A DNA stretch of 64,000 nucleotides, taken from Fictibacillus arsenicus. GTDB lineage: Bacteria; Bacillota; Bacilli; Bacillales; Fictibacillaceae. The stretch is from contig NZ_CP016761.1 of the NCBI RefSeq assembly GCF_001642935.1, positions 3,038,001 through 3,102,000 of the forward strand. Direction: 5' to 3'. Made by a program: the position numbers and the translations under genes. The notes beneath the pieces were generated by a model. The model was not told where the DNA came from. It was given only the letters and a program-made list of their open reading frames with translations, and did not search any database. Each line of letters begins with the position of its first letter. The first letter of the stretch is position 1. Below are positions 15,928 through 24,980 of the stretch, one piece after another.

Positions 15928-17517
15928 TTAAGCTCTTATTGTATTTTTATTAACACTATCTTTACCGGACCATTTTTTTATTAGGACTATTGAAACAGCG
16001 AAAACAGCAAATGCTGCAAGCAGTCCGATCCAAACACTTCCTGTTAATCCTAATGCTAAATAGCCAATGGCTGAAATAACAGCGGCAATTAAACTATAAG
16101 GAAGCTGCGTCATTACGTGATCGATATGATGGCTTCCCGCTCCTGTAGAAGAAAGAATGGTTGTATCAGAAATTGGTGAACAATGGTCTCCAAATACTGA
16201 TCCAGCAAGTACTGCAGCTAATACAGGCAGCATAAGTTCAACATTCGTAGAAGCTGCAATCTCTGCAGCAATAGGAAGCATTACACCAAAGGTTCCCCAT
16301 GATGTACCTGTCGCAAAGGCCATAAGACCAGACAATACAAATAATACTAACGGCAGATAAGCCAGGTTCATGTGCTGATCCACTAATCCAGCTAAATATT
16401 TTCCTGTTCCGAGACTATCGATTACTGAAATAATCGTCCACGCAAAAATTAAAATCGTTACAGCACCCATCATGGATTGTGCGCCTCTACCCAATCCTCT
16501 TGCTAATCCAGAAGCTCCCATCTTTTTAGGCAAGAAGAAAAGGATTGCTGTAGCTAAACCAATTAATCCTCCATAAAGCAGAGACTTCGGTACATCTGTA
16601 TTTTCAAAAATGGATAGAAGAGTAACCTTTGTAGGTTCTTCTAGACCCTTTACATTTTCAATACCAGTATAGAACATGAAACCAACTGTTGCTGCGATTA
16701 AAAGAACGATCGGCCACACAAGGTCTCTCACTTTTCCTTTATCACTTTCTTCAAGCTTAATGCCTTCACCAATTGCTCCTTTTTTCTCTGGATCAATAAC
16801 TTCTCCAGTAGCTAAAGCACGTTGTTCATGCTGTTTCATCGGACCGAAATCCAATTGAAAATAAGCAACTGCAAATACCAAAATAAGTGCAAAAACTGCA
16901 TAAAAATTCATTGGAATCATTTGAATAAAAGCACTAAACGCTGAAATATTTGTGATCTCATGAGTTGCTAAAATCGTTCCAATAATACCGATAATATAAG
17001 CACCCCAGCTTGATACCGGAGAGATTACACAAACAGGCGCAGCCGTTGAATCTAGATAATAAGCAAGCTTAGCACGTGAAATTCTGTGGCGGTCTGTTAT
17101 AGGTCTGCTAACATTTCCGACAGCTAATGAATTGAAATAGTCATCGATAAAAATTACTAGTCCAAAAACCACTGTCAGAATTTGAGCACCTCGTCTAGTC
17201 TTTACTCGGGAGATAGCCCATTCACCAAAAGCGCGGCTTCCGCCAGCCATGGAGATAATACTTGTCATCATTCCCAAGATCAATAGGAACAATAGAATAT
17301 AGACGTTCCACTCGTTCAGGGCTCCATCTGAAATAAAATGCCCTTTAACAATCGTTCCAATCTCTTTCAATGTTGCTCCAATATTAAAGTCATGAAGCAG
17401 TAATGCGCCTGCTACAATCCCCGCCCCTAGCGAGATAAGTACTTGCCTAGTTAAAATAACCATTAATATGGCTAATACTGGCGGTATTAATGAATAAATC
17501 GAATTCTCAAATTCCAT
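15928..17517 (-). CDS. NhaC-family carrier, probable lysine transporter
   Basis: A 529-residue NhaC-superfamily protein with about 12 membrane spans. Visible family motifs are VIFIDDYFNSLAVGNVSRPI, LAYYLDSTAAPVCVISPVSS, FATGTSWGTFGVMLPIA and the hallmark GSVFGDHCSPISDTTILSS. The family includes Na+/H+ antiporters and amino-acid carriers. The leader contains a lysine riboswitch, and comparative work has proposed such NhaC members (named LysW there) as lysine transporters. Lysine transport is therefore the best call; the direction of transport cannot be read. AGGAGGAACATC precedes the ATG. Confidence 0.85.
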   Translation of the reverse strand: MEFENSIYSLIPPVLAILMVILTRQVLISLGAGIVAGALLLHDFNIGATLKEIGTIVKGHFISDGALNEWNVYILLFLLILGMMTSIISMAGGSRAFGEWAISRVKTRRGAQILTVVFGLVIFIDDYFNSLAVGNVSRPITDRHRISRAKLAYYLDSTAAPVCVISPVSSWGAYIIGIIGTILATHEITNISAFSAFIQMIPMNFYAVFALILVFAVAYFQLDFGPMKQHEQRALATGEVIDPEKKGAIGEGIKLEESDKGKVRDLVWPIVLLIAATVGFMFYTGIENVKGLEEPTKVTLLSIFENTDVPKSLLYGGLIGLATAILFFLPKKMGASGLARGLGRGAQSMMGAVTILIFAWTIISVIDSLGTGKYLAGLVDQHMNLAYLPLVLFVLSGLMAFATGTSWGTFGVMLPIAAEIAASTNVELMLPVLAAVLAGSVFGDHCSPISDTTILSSTGAGSHHIDHVMTQLPYSLIAAVISAIGYLALGLTGSVWIGLLAAFAVFAVSIVLIKKWSGKDSVNKNTIRA

Positions 17518-17590
17518 GATGTTCCTCCTTCTTCTAATTAGCCATCCATGTTGAGGAGTTTATACAGGACGCTGAGGAAAAAAAGACAAA

Positions 17591-17845
17591 ATAAAAAGCG
17601 ATTAATAGACAAGGAAATAACCTGCTATCAATCACTTAAGTAATTTATGGTTTTCCTCATCGATCAGTAGTCCTCCACTGCGTAGTTACCCTCGCAGTGA
17701 CAGTTTTACACTTATTTAGTGTAAACCCAGCAAAAATGAACAGACCGTCATTTTTTGCTTCGGCGGAAGTTCCTTTCCTTTTTCTTCACAGACGTCACTC
17801 TCTGAAAAAGTACTCTTAAAATCCGCTCCTCTACCCCATCGGTGA
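17591..17845 (-). ncRNA. Lysine riboswitch (L box) with terminator
   Basis: On the minus strand the leader carries L-box landmarks in order: GGTAGAGGAGCGGA, TTAAGAGTAC, GCCGAAGCAAAAAATGA, TTTGCTGGGTTTACAC, AAACTGTCACTGCGAGGG and GCAGTGGAGGACTACTG. The expression platform is a terminator with arms AGTGATTGATAG and CTATTAATCGCT followed by TTTTTATTTT (17591-17637). Lysine binding would favour termination. The NhaC-family start codon is about 75 bases downstream. Confidence 0.93.
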
Positions 17846-17883
17846 TAGGCTTAAAGACATATAAAATTTAAAATTCACTTATC

Positions 17884-17911
17884 ATTATAACAAAGTTCGC
17901 ATATTGGTCAA
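17884..17911 (-). promoter_or_regulatory. Sigma-A promoter of the lysine-riboswitch leader
   Basis: TTGACC (17906-17911), a 16-bp spacer, then TATAAT (17884-17889) on the minus strand, about 40 bases before the aptamer. Confidence 0.65.
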
Positions 17912-17944
17912 CCCTGATAGAAGTTGTTAATTTAAGGAAGCCTT

Positions 17945-18799
17945 TTATTCAGCTGATTCATCTGCAACTTCATCGGCAGCACTTTCCTCTATTGCCTCAG
18001 CATTTTCTTCCTTCTTCTTTTTAGCATCTTCTTTATCTTTTATATTGGGATCAATTGGAAGTGCTGGCTGAATCGGATCTCCTGATTGATTATAATAAAT
18101 CGGTACTTCTCCAGGAATAAACTGTCCCATGATCTGTATCGGTCTCGTAACTGTAGCTGTTTCAGTAGCAAAAGGGATAACTACTTTCGCCTTTACCGTG
18201 ACAATGATATTAATTGAGATCCACGTATTATTAATACCAACCGTTTCAATTTTCTCTTCGATGTCTGTGTTTACATCGCCTACGATCGTAAACTTAATCG
18301 GAATTTTCGGACCTAAGTTTGCGAGTAAAGAGTTTTCAGTTGCCTGCCCCAATGGGATAGACATAATTACTCCGGGTTCATTTGAATGATTTTTTGATAA
18401 ACCTAATTCATTTGACTCAATACTTTTCGGAATACGGCCTTCTTCAATTTCCTTCAAAAACTCTTGAACAACAATGGCTGATTGATTTTGTACTTTATTC
18501 ACTATTTGCTGGTTCACACCTGCATATACAATATTCCCATCTTTATCTTCTTTAGAGACTAGAATGTCTTGCATATCAATCGAATCAAACAATTTATTAA
18601 TAATGGCTTCATTAATCGCCAAGGATGCGATCTCTTCTGTTTTTCTTTGAGCTACATGCATCAAAGTAGGTTCAATTCCACGGTCCACCAGCCACAATCC
18701 TTGAAGTGTGATAAATACAAAAAGAGTAAAGGAAATAAGCACAACATATCGAAACGGAAGCGGCCCTTTTCGCAGTCTCATTTTTTTTCGTTTAAACAA
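17945..18799 (-). CDS. yunB: Sporulation protein YunB
   Basis: A 284-residue protein with one N-terminal membrane anchor (RYVVLISFTLFVFITLQGLW) and an extracytoplasmic domain. It resembles YunB, a sigma-E-dependent sporulation protein of unknown mechanism; the N-terminal GPLPFRYV is characteristic. The acidic C-terminal tail is rich in Ala, Glu and Asp. A TTG at 18799 is 7 bases after AAGGGGGG; the longer frame to 18835 would place that ribosome binding site inside the gene. It follows dfrA on the same strand. Confidence 0.82.
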   Translation of the reverse strand: MFKRKKMRLRKGPLPFRYVVLISFTLFVFITLQGLWLVDRGIEPTLMHVAQRKTEEIASLAINEAIINKLFDSIDMQDILVSKEDKDGNIVYAGVNQQIVNKVQNQSAIVVQEFLKEIEEGRIPKSIESNELGLSKNHSNEPGVIMSIPLGQATENSLLANLGPKIPIKFTIVGDVNTDIEEKIETVGINNTWISINIIVTVKAKVVIPFATETATVTRPIQIMGQFIPGEVPIYYNQSGDPIQPALPIDPNIKDKEDAKKKKEENAEAIEESAADEVADESAE

Positions 18800-18855
18800 A
18801 AGGTAACCCCCCTTTCCTACAATGTATGCAGACAAGAGGGGGGCTCATTCGAGTT

Positions 18856-19338
18856 TTAAGACTTAATTTTTTCGTATACTACCAATTCATGAGGATATTT
18901 GTTTTTTTCATCAACGATTCCTTCTGTCCGGGATACCTCTTTCCACTCGTTATCATTTAATTCAGGAAAATAAGTATCGGCTTCAAACGTATGATGAATC
19001 TCGGTAATATATAAGCGGTCTGCAACAGGAAGAAACTGCTTGAAAATCTCTGAACCGCCTATTACACATATTTCTTCAGCATTTATTTGCAGTACTTCAT
19101 CTACAGAATGAACAATAGTTGTCCCTTCTGCCTCATAACTTTGATCTCGGGTAACTACGATATTTTCTCGACCAGGCAGCGGTTTGCCGATCGATTCATA
19201 TGTTTTTCTGCCCATAACTATTGGTTTCCCCATCGTTGTTTTCTTGAAATGCTTTAAATCATTAGGAAGGTACCACGGCAGATCATTATCTTTTCCGATG
19301 GCCCGGTTTTCATCCATAGCTACGACAAAAGAAATCAT
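18856..19338 (-). CDS. dfrA: Dihydrofolate reductase
   Basis: A 160-residue type I DHFR, NADPH-dependent, regenerating tetrahydrofolate after thymidylate synthesis. Motifs: [20 protein letters not shown] (substrate loop with the DLPW motif), [10 protein letters not shown] (cofactor) and VIGGSEIF. It overlaps the thyA stop by four bases (ATGA), so it is translationally coupled to thyA. Confidence 0.95.
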   Translation of the reverse strand: MISFVVAMDENRAIGKDNDLPWYLPNDLKHFKKTTMGKPIVMGRKTYESIGKPLPGRENIVVTRDQSYEAEGTTIVHSVDEVLQINAEEICVIGGSEIFKQFLPVADRLYITEIHHTFEADTYFPELNDNEWKEVSRTEGIVDEKNKYPHELVVYEKIKS

Positions 19339-20129
19339 ACACTCACCTCACCTTTAATATGAGGATGCGCCTCATAATCAACGAGTTCAAAATCATCAAA
19401 AGTAAAATCAAAGATATTTGTAACACTCGGATTCAATTTCATTTTAGGCAGTGGCTTCGGTTCCCGTGTCAGCTGCAGCTCAACCTGCTCGATATGATTC
19501 AGATAGATATGAGCATCACCAATCGTATGAACGAATTCTCCAGGCTTCAGACCGGTCACCTGAGCCACCATCATCGTTAATAGGGCATATGAAGCGATGT
19601 TAAACGGAACACCCAAGAAGCTGTCAGCAGAGCGCTGGTATAACTGACATGAGAGCTTTCCATCTGCAACGTAAAACTGAAACAGCAAATGACATGGAGG
19701 CAAAGCCATATTTGGTACATCTGCAGGATTCCATGCTGAAACAATCAATCTTCTTGAATCAGGGTTATTTTTAATATCATTAATCACGTTTGAGATTTGA
19801 TCGATTGTATCCCCGTTTGGAGCGGACCATGAACGCCACTGATGGCCGTAAACAGGTCCTAAATTTCCCTCTTCATCTGCCCATTCATCCCAGATTCGAA
19901 CTTTGTTTTCTTTTAGATAGGCGATATTTGTATCACCTTTTAAGAACCATAAAAGTTCATGAATGATTGATTTTAAATGAAGCTTTTTTGTTGTCACGAG
20001 GGGAAAACCATCTTCCAAGTCAAATCTCATTTGACGTCCAAATACAGAGACCGTTCCAGTGCCTGTCCGATCTTCTTTTTTCGTGCCATTATGTAAAATA
20101 TCTTGAAGAAAATCCAAGTATTGTTTCAT
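19335..20129 (-). CDS. thyA: Thymidylate synthase
   Basis: A 264-residue ThyA-type enzyme converting dUMP and methylene-tetrahydrofolate to dTMP. The active site is [12 protein letters not shown] (catalytic Cys), and [13 protein letters not shown] binds phosphate. At 264 residues it matches the short E. coli ThyA/B. subtilis ThyB form. Upstream of it lies dispersed repeat copy E, which therefore sits in the promoter region of thyA-dfrA. AGGAGG precedes the ATG. Confidence 0.95.
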   Translation of the reverse strand: MKQYLDFLQDILHNGTKKEDRTGTGTVSVFGRQMRFDLEDGFPLVTTKKLHLKSIIHELLWFLKGDTNIAYLKENKVRIWDEWADEEGNLGPVYGHQWRSWSAPNGDTIDQISNVINDIKNNPDSRRLIVSAWNPADVPNMALPPCHLLFQFYVADGKLSCQLYQRSADSFLGVPFNIASYALLTMMVAQVTGLKPGEFVHTIGDAHIYLNHIEQVELQLTREPKPLPKMKLNPSVTNIFDFTFDDFELVDYEAHPHIKGEVSV

Positions 20130-20154
20130 TTTTATCGCCTCCTATTTTTCTTGG

Positions 20155-20372
20155 GCAGTTTTCGTAACTGTGATTGCTATTGGAAGATGTTGATTTCCGC
20201 TCCAGGTGCTCGCTTTCCGCGGGGCGTGCGGTGAGCCTCCTGGCGCTTTGCGCCGTTAGGAGTCTCACCTGTCCGCTCGTCCCGCAGGAGTCTCGCACCT
20301 TCCGCTCCAATCAACTTTTCAACGAAGATTTTTCTAAAAATGTCCGTAGCAATAATCTTTTAGAAAAAGCCA
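20155..20372. repeat. Dispersed MITE-like element, copy E
   Basis: Well-preserved copy in the orientation opposite to copies C and I: GATTGCTATTGGAAGATGTT, GATTTCCGCTCCAGGTGCTC, GCTTTCCGCGGGGCGTGCGG ... GCTCCAATCAAC ... GTAGCAATAATCTTTTAG. It occupies most of the 390 bp between the divergent thyA and yunC genes. Confidence 0.8.
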
Positions 20373-20521
20373 TTTCCTATTATCGTATCACAGAGGGCAG
20401 TCCTGTCCAATCTTTAGATTAAATTCTTTTTTGTTCATTATTTCGCCTTAAAATTAGCTTCAACACCTAACACTTTTTCCTTTTTTACACATAAAAATAG
20501 TAAGGAGAAAGGAGTGGAAGC

Positions 20522-20824
20522 ATGTTAGAGATGAACCCGATTTTAATAGAAGGACATCCGTTTACCGCTGTCACCCTTCGTTTGCCAAAAACAAATTTTA
20601 TGGCTGTTTTTAACGAGAATGGATATATTATGTGCGGAGCTTTAGATGTAGCCTTATTGAACGAAAAGTTAGCAGACCGTAAAATTATTGCAGGGCGTGC
20701 TGTAGGAGTAAGAACGATCGAGCAGCTGCTGGATGCACCTTTAGAATCTATTACACTTGAAGCAAGGGAAAAAGGTATTGAGGTTGGTATGCAAGGGAGA
20801 AAAGCACTTTTAAAGATGCTTTAA
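20522..20824 (+). CDS. yunC: YunC, DUF1805 protein
   Basis: A 100-residue member of the DUF1805 family. The conserved glycine-rich part reads MCGALDVALLNEKL ... IIAGRAVGVRTIEQLLDAP. Function unknown; the fold is a small alpha/beta protein in structural studies, as I recall. AAAGGAG precedes the ATG. Monocistronic with a perfect terminator; the neighbouring yunF-like gene is convergent. Confidence 0.82.
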   Translation: MLEMNPILIEGHPFTAVTLRLPKTNFMAVFNENGYIMCGALDVALLNEKLADRKIIAGRAVGVRTIEQLLDAPLESITLEAREKGIEVGMQGRKALLKML

Positions 20825-20828
20825 AAAT

Positions 20829-20858
20829 AAAAAACTGCGCAGCATCGCGCAGTTTTCT
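20829..20858. terminator. Terminator of yunC
   Basis: Perfect arms AAAACTGCGC and GCGCAGTTTT with a 6-base loop. It also ends the converging small membrane-protein gene. Confidence 0.8.
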
Positions 20859-21071
20859 TTATGCTTTAAAACGGTCTCTGGTGACTTTTAATGAGATTAG
20901 ATTGATACATAACACCAGTGTCAGAAATTGAATCCGTTCAGAGTTGTTTGTAAATATGTAGATAAATAGCAAATAAACGCCACTGACGACAAACGCAATC
21001 TGTAAGTAGTACATCATCTGAATCAATTTTTTGAAATCCAAGGTGATCCCCACTTTCTTCATCCAGCTCAC
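20859..21071 (-). CDS. Small membrane protein, two predicted spans
   Basis: 70 residues with two hydrophobic segments (YYLQIAFVVSGVYLLFIYIF and IQFLTLVLCINLISL) separated by a short polar turn, and a basic C-terminus. I do not recognise the family. A GGGGATCACC-type ribosome binding site may favour a start a few codons downstream. It sits between yunC (convergent) and yunF. Confidence 0.45.
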   Translation of the reverse strand: MSWMKKVGITLDFKKLIQMMYYLQIAFVVSGVYLLFIYIFTNNSERIQFLTLVLCINLISLKVTRDRFKA

Positions 21072-21166
21072 GTTATTTAATTCACCTTAATAGTATATCA
21101 GGCTGTTTACTAAATTGAATCTTTTATTACCTTTTGAAATTAATTTGTAATATTAGGAAATTAATT

Positions 21167-22009
21167 TTAAAATAAATCGAGCTGGCGGGGTGCCAGAAAA
21201 TCGTATTGTATATCTAAAAGATCGATCATTTCCTTTGCATTATCTGCTGCATCTCCGCCTGAATTGTTGTTAAACAAGATTGTAAGGTTCTTAGTTTCGG
21301 AAGCTAACGTCTGAATGCGCTCTTTCCACTCCAGCAGTTCTGCTTGATTATAACGGTACAAATAACGGACTTCTCTCCAATTTGGCTGTCCTGAATTGTT
21401 CCATCCGTATACGTTTCTGCCATGCAAACGAATCAGTGTTTTTTCCTCTGTTGTATGCATGACAATCGGTATAGAACCGCTCCCTGCCTGCGGCTCATCG
21501 CAAACCGTGTGTATCCACTGTTCTTCGTCTATGAACCGAAGTGTTTTTTCCTTCATCTCTTCACTAAACCATGTTTGATTCCGAAACTCTAAAGCTACTG
21601 GAATATCACCCATCATCTCTTTTGCATATCGAAGATCCTGAACATTTTCTTTTTTACAGTCGAACCATGGCGGATACTGAAAAAGAACCATCTCCAGTTT
21701 TCCTGAAGTGATCACCGGCTGGATAGATTGTATGAACGCGTCGAACATTTGTTTACCAGAATCAAAAGGCAGCTTTCCTCTCGAATGGCCTGTCATCCCT
21801 TGATACGCTTTAACAACAAAGGAAAAATCCTTTGGTGTAGCTGCAACCCACTTTTCATAGTTTTTTGCAGGCTGAACCGCATAAAAGGAAGAATCCACTT
21901 CTACAACAGGGAAATGACCGCTGTAAACCGCCAGTTTATCTCTTGCAGGAGTACCGTCCGGATAAAGTGAATCGTGATCTCCCCATCCCGTTACACCTAT
22001 TTTTATCAT
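21167..22009 (-). CDS. yunF: DUF72 protein YunF
   Basis: A 280-residue DUF72 family TIM-barrel-like protein: MIKIGVTGWGDHDS at the N-terminus, VVEVDSSFYAVQP, VALEFRNQTWF and LHGRNVYGWN are typical conserved blocks. Biochemical role unknown. GGTGAGTTTAGAGA precedes the ATG. The nitroreductase gene lies 27 bases upstream on the same strand, so they may be co-transcribed. Confidence 0.85.
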   Translation of the reverse strand: MIKIGVTGWGDHDSLYPDGTPARDKLAVYSGHFPVVEVDSSFYAVQPAKNYEKWVAATPKDFSFVVKAYQGMTGHSRGKLPFDSGKQMFDAFIQSIQPVITSGKLEMVLFQYPPWFDCKKENVQDLRYAKEMMGDIPVALEFRNQTWFSEEMKEKTLRFIDEEQWIHTVCDEPQAGSGSIPIVMHTTEEKTLIRLHGRNVYGWNNSGQPNWREVRYLYRYNQAELLEWKERIQTLASETKNLTILFNNNSGGDAADNAKEMIDLLDIQYDFLAPRQLDLF

Positions 22010-22036
22010 TCTCTAAACTCACCTGCCTGTAAGTTT

Positions 22037-22783
22037 TTAAGTTTTATTTAATCCCTTTTCACGAACAAATTCTTTCATATAAGCTCGCTTCGGAGACGAC
22101 ATTGAAGTGGTGATTTGTGTCACCCATCCTTCCGTACGTTTGCCGCCAGTTCGCTTCTTATAATATTCAGCTGTTTCCTTTTCATATTGATTTAAAAGTT
22201 TTTTCGTTTCCTCATTCTTCTTATACCCGTTTTTATGAAAAACAGACTGAATTGGCAAACGAGGTTTCTTACCGGGCTCAGCATCTGGATACCCTATAGC
22301 CATGCCAAACAGGGGCAGCACATGTTCCGGGCAATCGAGCAGTTCGGAGACTTCTTTAAGATTGTTTCGTATTCCGCCTATGTATACGATTCCCAGTCCT
22401 AGGGATTCAGCTGCAACCGCCACATTTTGTGCAGCAAGGGAAGCATCAACTGTACCTACCATGAAAGCTTCTGTTGATTGAATGGTGTCGTTAATATTCT
22501 TGTCTAGCATTTCAGCAGCTACTTTATGACGGTTATAATCTATACAAAAAACAAAGAAATAGCCGTTGTCAGCAACATAAGACTGATTGCCTGCAAGTTC
22601 AGCGAGTTTTTGCTTCTTCTCCTGATCTTCAACCCCGATAATGGTGCATACCTGCTGATAGCTTGATGTTGAGGCAGCCTGTGCACATTCAACAAGTGTC
22701 GTAATCATTTCTTCACTTATTGATTTGTCTTTAAATTTACGAATTGATTTATGAGCTAGTATGGTCTCTATCACTTCATTCAT
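22037..22783 (-). CDS. NADPH-dependent FMN oxidoreductase (NfrA-like)
   Basis: A 248-residue flavin reductase/nitroreductase of the NfrA type that uses NAD(P)H to reduce flavins, quinones or nitro compounds. The N-terminal HKSIRKFKDKSI supplies the FMN-binding Arg residues; LGLGIVYIGGIRN and GMAIGYPD are conserved. The C-terminal extension with RTGGKRTEGWVTQI, which binds NADPH in NfrA/Frp enzymes, is present. AGGAG precedes the ATG. Confidence 0.85.
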   Translation of the reverse strand: MNEVIETILAHKSIRKFKDKSISEEMITTLVECAQAASTSSYQQVCTIIGVEDQEKKQKLAELAGNQSYVADNGYFFVFCIDYNRHKVAAEMLDKNINDTIQSTEAFMVGTVDASLAAQNVAVAAESLGLGIVYIGGIRNNLKEVSELLDCPEHVLPLFGMAIGYPDAEPGKKPRLPIQSVFHKNGYKKNEETKKLLNQYEKETAEYYKKRTGGKRTEGWVTQITTSMSSPKRAYMKEFVREKGLNKT

Positions 22784-22842
22784 GAGGGTGGATGCTCCTT
22801 TATTTTATAGTGATTGTTGATTGCATTATATACTTTTTTAAA

Positions 22843-22880
22843 GCAAAAAAGCGAACCCAAGGAATTGGATTCGCTTTGAA
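22843..22880 (-). terminator. Terminator of the SRPBCC gene
   Basis: AAAGCGAATCCAA / TTGGGTTCGCTTTTTTGC hairpin with a T-run on the minus strand. Confidence 0.65.
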
Positions 22881-22905
22881 ATTACATATAGAATTAAAGA
22901 ATTAT

Positions 22906-23355
22906 TCAGAAACTGCTTAACATTCGTTTGTCTAGATGTTCAAGCACTAATGGCCAGGCATCTTCATGCTTGTCTCTCGATACTCCATCTGAAAATCCTG
23001 AATGCGTAAGGCGGATTCTTGTTCCACTCTGAACCGCTTCCATTTCAACGGTCACAACTGTTTCAGCACCCTCTGTTCCACCAGAACCTGTTACCCATGT
23101 TATTTCAACGAGTCGGTCTTGTTCAAGCCTTAGAAAACGTCCGTAATGAGGGTGACGCTGTTCTTCAAAAACTGTTTCAAAGTAAAATGGTGTATTAACT
23201 TCTCCATACATTAATAATGTCCCAGGAGCAGCAAACCATAGATCAAACTGCTTCGTCCAAGCGCGGAATAATACGTCAGGGCTTGCATGCATTTGACATT
23301 CTACCGTTAAGCTAAAAGGTCTTTTTGTTAAATCGGGAATGGTAATTGGTTTCAT
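22906..23355 (-). CDS. SRPBCC (AHSA1-like) domain protein
   Basis: A 149-residue START/Bet v1-like protein of the SRPBCC superfamily, with [20 protein letters not shown] at the start and [10 protein letters not shown] near the end. Members bind hydrophobic ligands or act in stress responses; no specific role can be assigned. The ATG at 23355 follows TTTTGGAGGAGACCTT; the longer frame to 23421 is less likely. Confidence 0.75.
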   Translation of the reverse strand: MKPITIPDLTKRPFSLTVECQMHASPDVLFRAWTKQFDLWFAAPGTLLMYGEVNTPFYFETVFEEQRHPHYGRFLRLEQDRLVEITWVTGSGGTEGAETVVTVEMEAVQSGTRIRLTHSGFSDGVSRDKHEDAWPLVLEHLDKRMLSSF

Positions 23356-23520
23356 AAGGTCTCCTCCAAAACTAAAAATAATTTCTTTGAAAATGCCAGG
23401 TAAAGAATGGTGAAATAACATGTCGAGCAGTTTTACTCAAATCTCTATCGATCCAAGCATCTTGTTTTAATGAGAAGATTCGGTTGATAGAACCAATTAT
23501 AAGCCCGAACTAATTAATGG

Positions 23521-23582
23521 TTTATGAGCCTTTTAAAATAATTTATGGTTCTTCAAAAAGATTTATAGGCTTTTCGACACGT
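23521..23582. repeat. 21-bp periodic tract, TTTATGG-type units
   Basis: Three successive 21-bp units begin TTTATGAGCC (23521), TTTATGGTTC (23542) and TTTATAGGCT (23563); only the first part of each is conserved. A fainter unit may precede them (AATTATAAGCCC). It lies between the SRPBCC and VOC genes, both on the minus strand. Confidence 0.6.
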
Positions 23583-23621
23583 CATCGACAGCATTTCATA
23601 TTTAGGTTCTCAAGACCCTTT

Positions 23622-24071
23622 TTATAAAGCCTCCCATTCGCTTAACAGCATTACATCTTTGTCCGTCTTTTTACCTTCTGGCAGTAGACAAAGAAACTCC
23701 AATGAGTTTCCGTCCGGGTCCCGAAAATACAGATTGGCGGAAGGTGTCCATGTTTGCACCATTGGTTCGGTCGGTTCCAATCCAAAAGCCGCCCTTAGTT
23801 CAATCCCTTTTTCTAATAACCATTCCCGGGCGTTCTTAATCTCCTCATACCCGATCTTAAAGGCGAAATGACTCGTATGGAATTCTTGTTCTGACACTTC
23901 CCAAACCCCTAGCATCTGCTCCCTTTTTTGGTTTTTATCAAACCAGAAGAAGGCTACCCTTCTTTCTTCAATCGTATGAGCGATATCCATACCAAGCTTT
24001 TTATAAAAAACAATGGCTGCTTCTAAATTCCTTGTCTTCACATGTGTTTCATATAACGTACCAGGCATCAT
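23622..24071 (-). CDS. VOC-family (glyoxalase/dioxygenase-like) protein
   Basis: A 149-residue vicinal-oxygen-chelate fold protein. The two beta-alpha-beta modules start at TLYETHVKTRNLEAAIVFYK and SHFAFKIGYEEIKNAREWL, and the end is NLYFRDPDGNSLEFLCLLP. Metal-ligand candidates are His9, His79 and the Glu of LEF. Relatives include fosfomycin-resistance proteins and glyoxalases, but nothing here fixes the substrate. AAGGAGG precedes the double ATG. Confidence 0.78.
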   Translation of the reverse strand: MMPGTLYETHVKTRNLEAAIVFYKKLGMDIAHTIEERRVAFFWFDKNQKREQMLGVWEVSEQEFHTSHFAFKIGYEEIKNAREWLLEKGIELRAAFGLEPTEPMVQTWTPSANLYFRDPDGNSLEFLCLLPEGKKTDKDVMLLSEWEAL

Positions 24072-24125
24072 GATGCATTTATCCTCCTTGCTCTCTATAT
24101 TCCTACTAGAATCATTTTTCTAAGA

Positions 24126-24314
24126 TTATAAAGCCCCTCTCTCTAAAACAGGGATACCGTTTATTGAGATATATTTGTATATTTCACCTTTACTCACAGT
24201 AAAGACTTTATCATACTTCTGATTACTCATATCTTTAACACCAAGAATTTCACATACAAATCTTAAAGGATCTCCACAGTGTAGTACCTTTATCTGAGTT
24301 TCTTTATCAACCAT
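24126..24314 (-). CDS. Small hypothetical protein
   Basis: 62 residues (MVDKETQIKVLHCGDPLRFV ... FTVSKGEIYKYISINGIPVL). The composition is protein-like and no other frame is better. AAGGAATG lies a little far upstream. I do not recognise a family. It is the last gene before the sufB-repeat island and could belong to it. Confidence 0.4.
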   Translation of the reverse strand: MVDKETQIKVLHCGDPLRFVCEILGVKDMSNQKYDKVFTVSKGEIYKYISINGIPVLERGAL

Positions 24315-24371
24315 TTATATTTCATTCCTTATAAGGTATAAATACAGTTTCAAGATTTAACCCTAAAAGTC

Positions 24372-24557
24372 CTCCCTTATTCCACGATCTGGCTCGTTTA
24401 TTGAATAAAAAGAATTTTATAACTAAAAGAGAAAAAAATTTTCTAGTTGGCACAAAGTTTGCACGACACTAATTGCACATAAAAAAGCCTCGGTATATAC
24501 CTTATATACCAAGGCTTCTCGAATTTTATACGATTGAACCTTCCATCTGGAACTTGA
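24372..24557. repeat. sufB 3'-end repeat, copy R1
   Basis: Contains in order a palindrome (CTTATTCCACGATCTGGCTC, then GTTTATTGAATAA), GTTGGCACAAAGTTTGCAC, a copy of the sufB terminator (GCCTCGGTATATACC ... ATACCAAGGC) and the last codons of sufB with one or two changes (tail KFQMEGSIV). It matches 26664-26850 (R3, the real sufB end) at roughly four bases in five over about 185 bp, and R2 at 24981. Confidence 0.85.
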
Positions 24558-24629
24558 AAGAAATGCAAGCGAAAGCCTAAATGGGCGACCTTGGGAAGGA
24601 CTTGAAGATCCTTATGAGGTCGCCAAAAT

Positions 24630-24767
24630 TTAGATTTTTGTGTTTTTCTTTTTCGCACGATTTGCAAGTTCTGATACAGGTTCTTTGCTGAATTCAACAT
24701 CGGGGCTCATTCCCTGTGGATTTACACTTGATGCCTTTCGACCCTTTCCTGTGCTCTTCTTTGCCAT
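24630..24767 (-). CDS. SspL-like small acid-soluble spore protein
   Basis: 45 residues, strongly basic, with MAKKSTGKGRKASS followed by VNPQGMSPDVEF and SELANRAKKKNTKI. The NPQG and SEL...RAKK.NTK blocks resemble SspL, a minor SASP made in the forespore. GGGGGTG lies 8 bases before the ATG at 24767. It lies between sufB repeats R1 and R2. The name is by similarity remembered from B. subtilis SspL; a distinct SASP family is possible. Confidence 0.65.
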   Translation of the reverse strand: MAKKSTGKGRKASSVNPQGMSPDVEFSKEPVSELANRAKKKNTKI

Positions 24768-24980
24768 ATTTTTCACCCCCTGTATCTATAGGATTAGCCG
24801 TAAGATATATTTATATTTTACATAATTTTGTCTGTATACCATTTGAAAATATCGATCCCTTATCTTCTTTAAAACTTTTTATTCCATTTAAAGTTGCACA
24901 TTTTACTATAAGCTGATTTCGTGGATTAACTACTGCCCTTATTATTATTAAGAATTTTTCATTTTTAATTTCATGATCTC
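24768..24980. other. AT-rich spacer without a recognised gene
   Basis: About 210 bp of AT-rich sequence between the sspL-like gene and repeat R2. It must contain the sspL-like promoter; I see no other feature. Confidence 0.4.
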
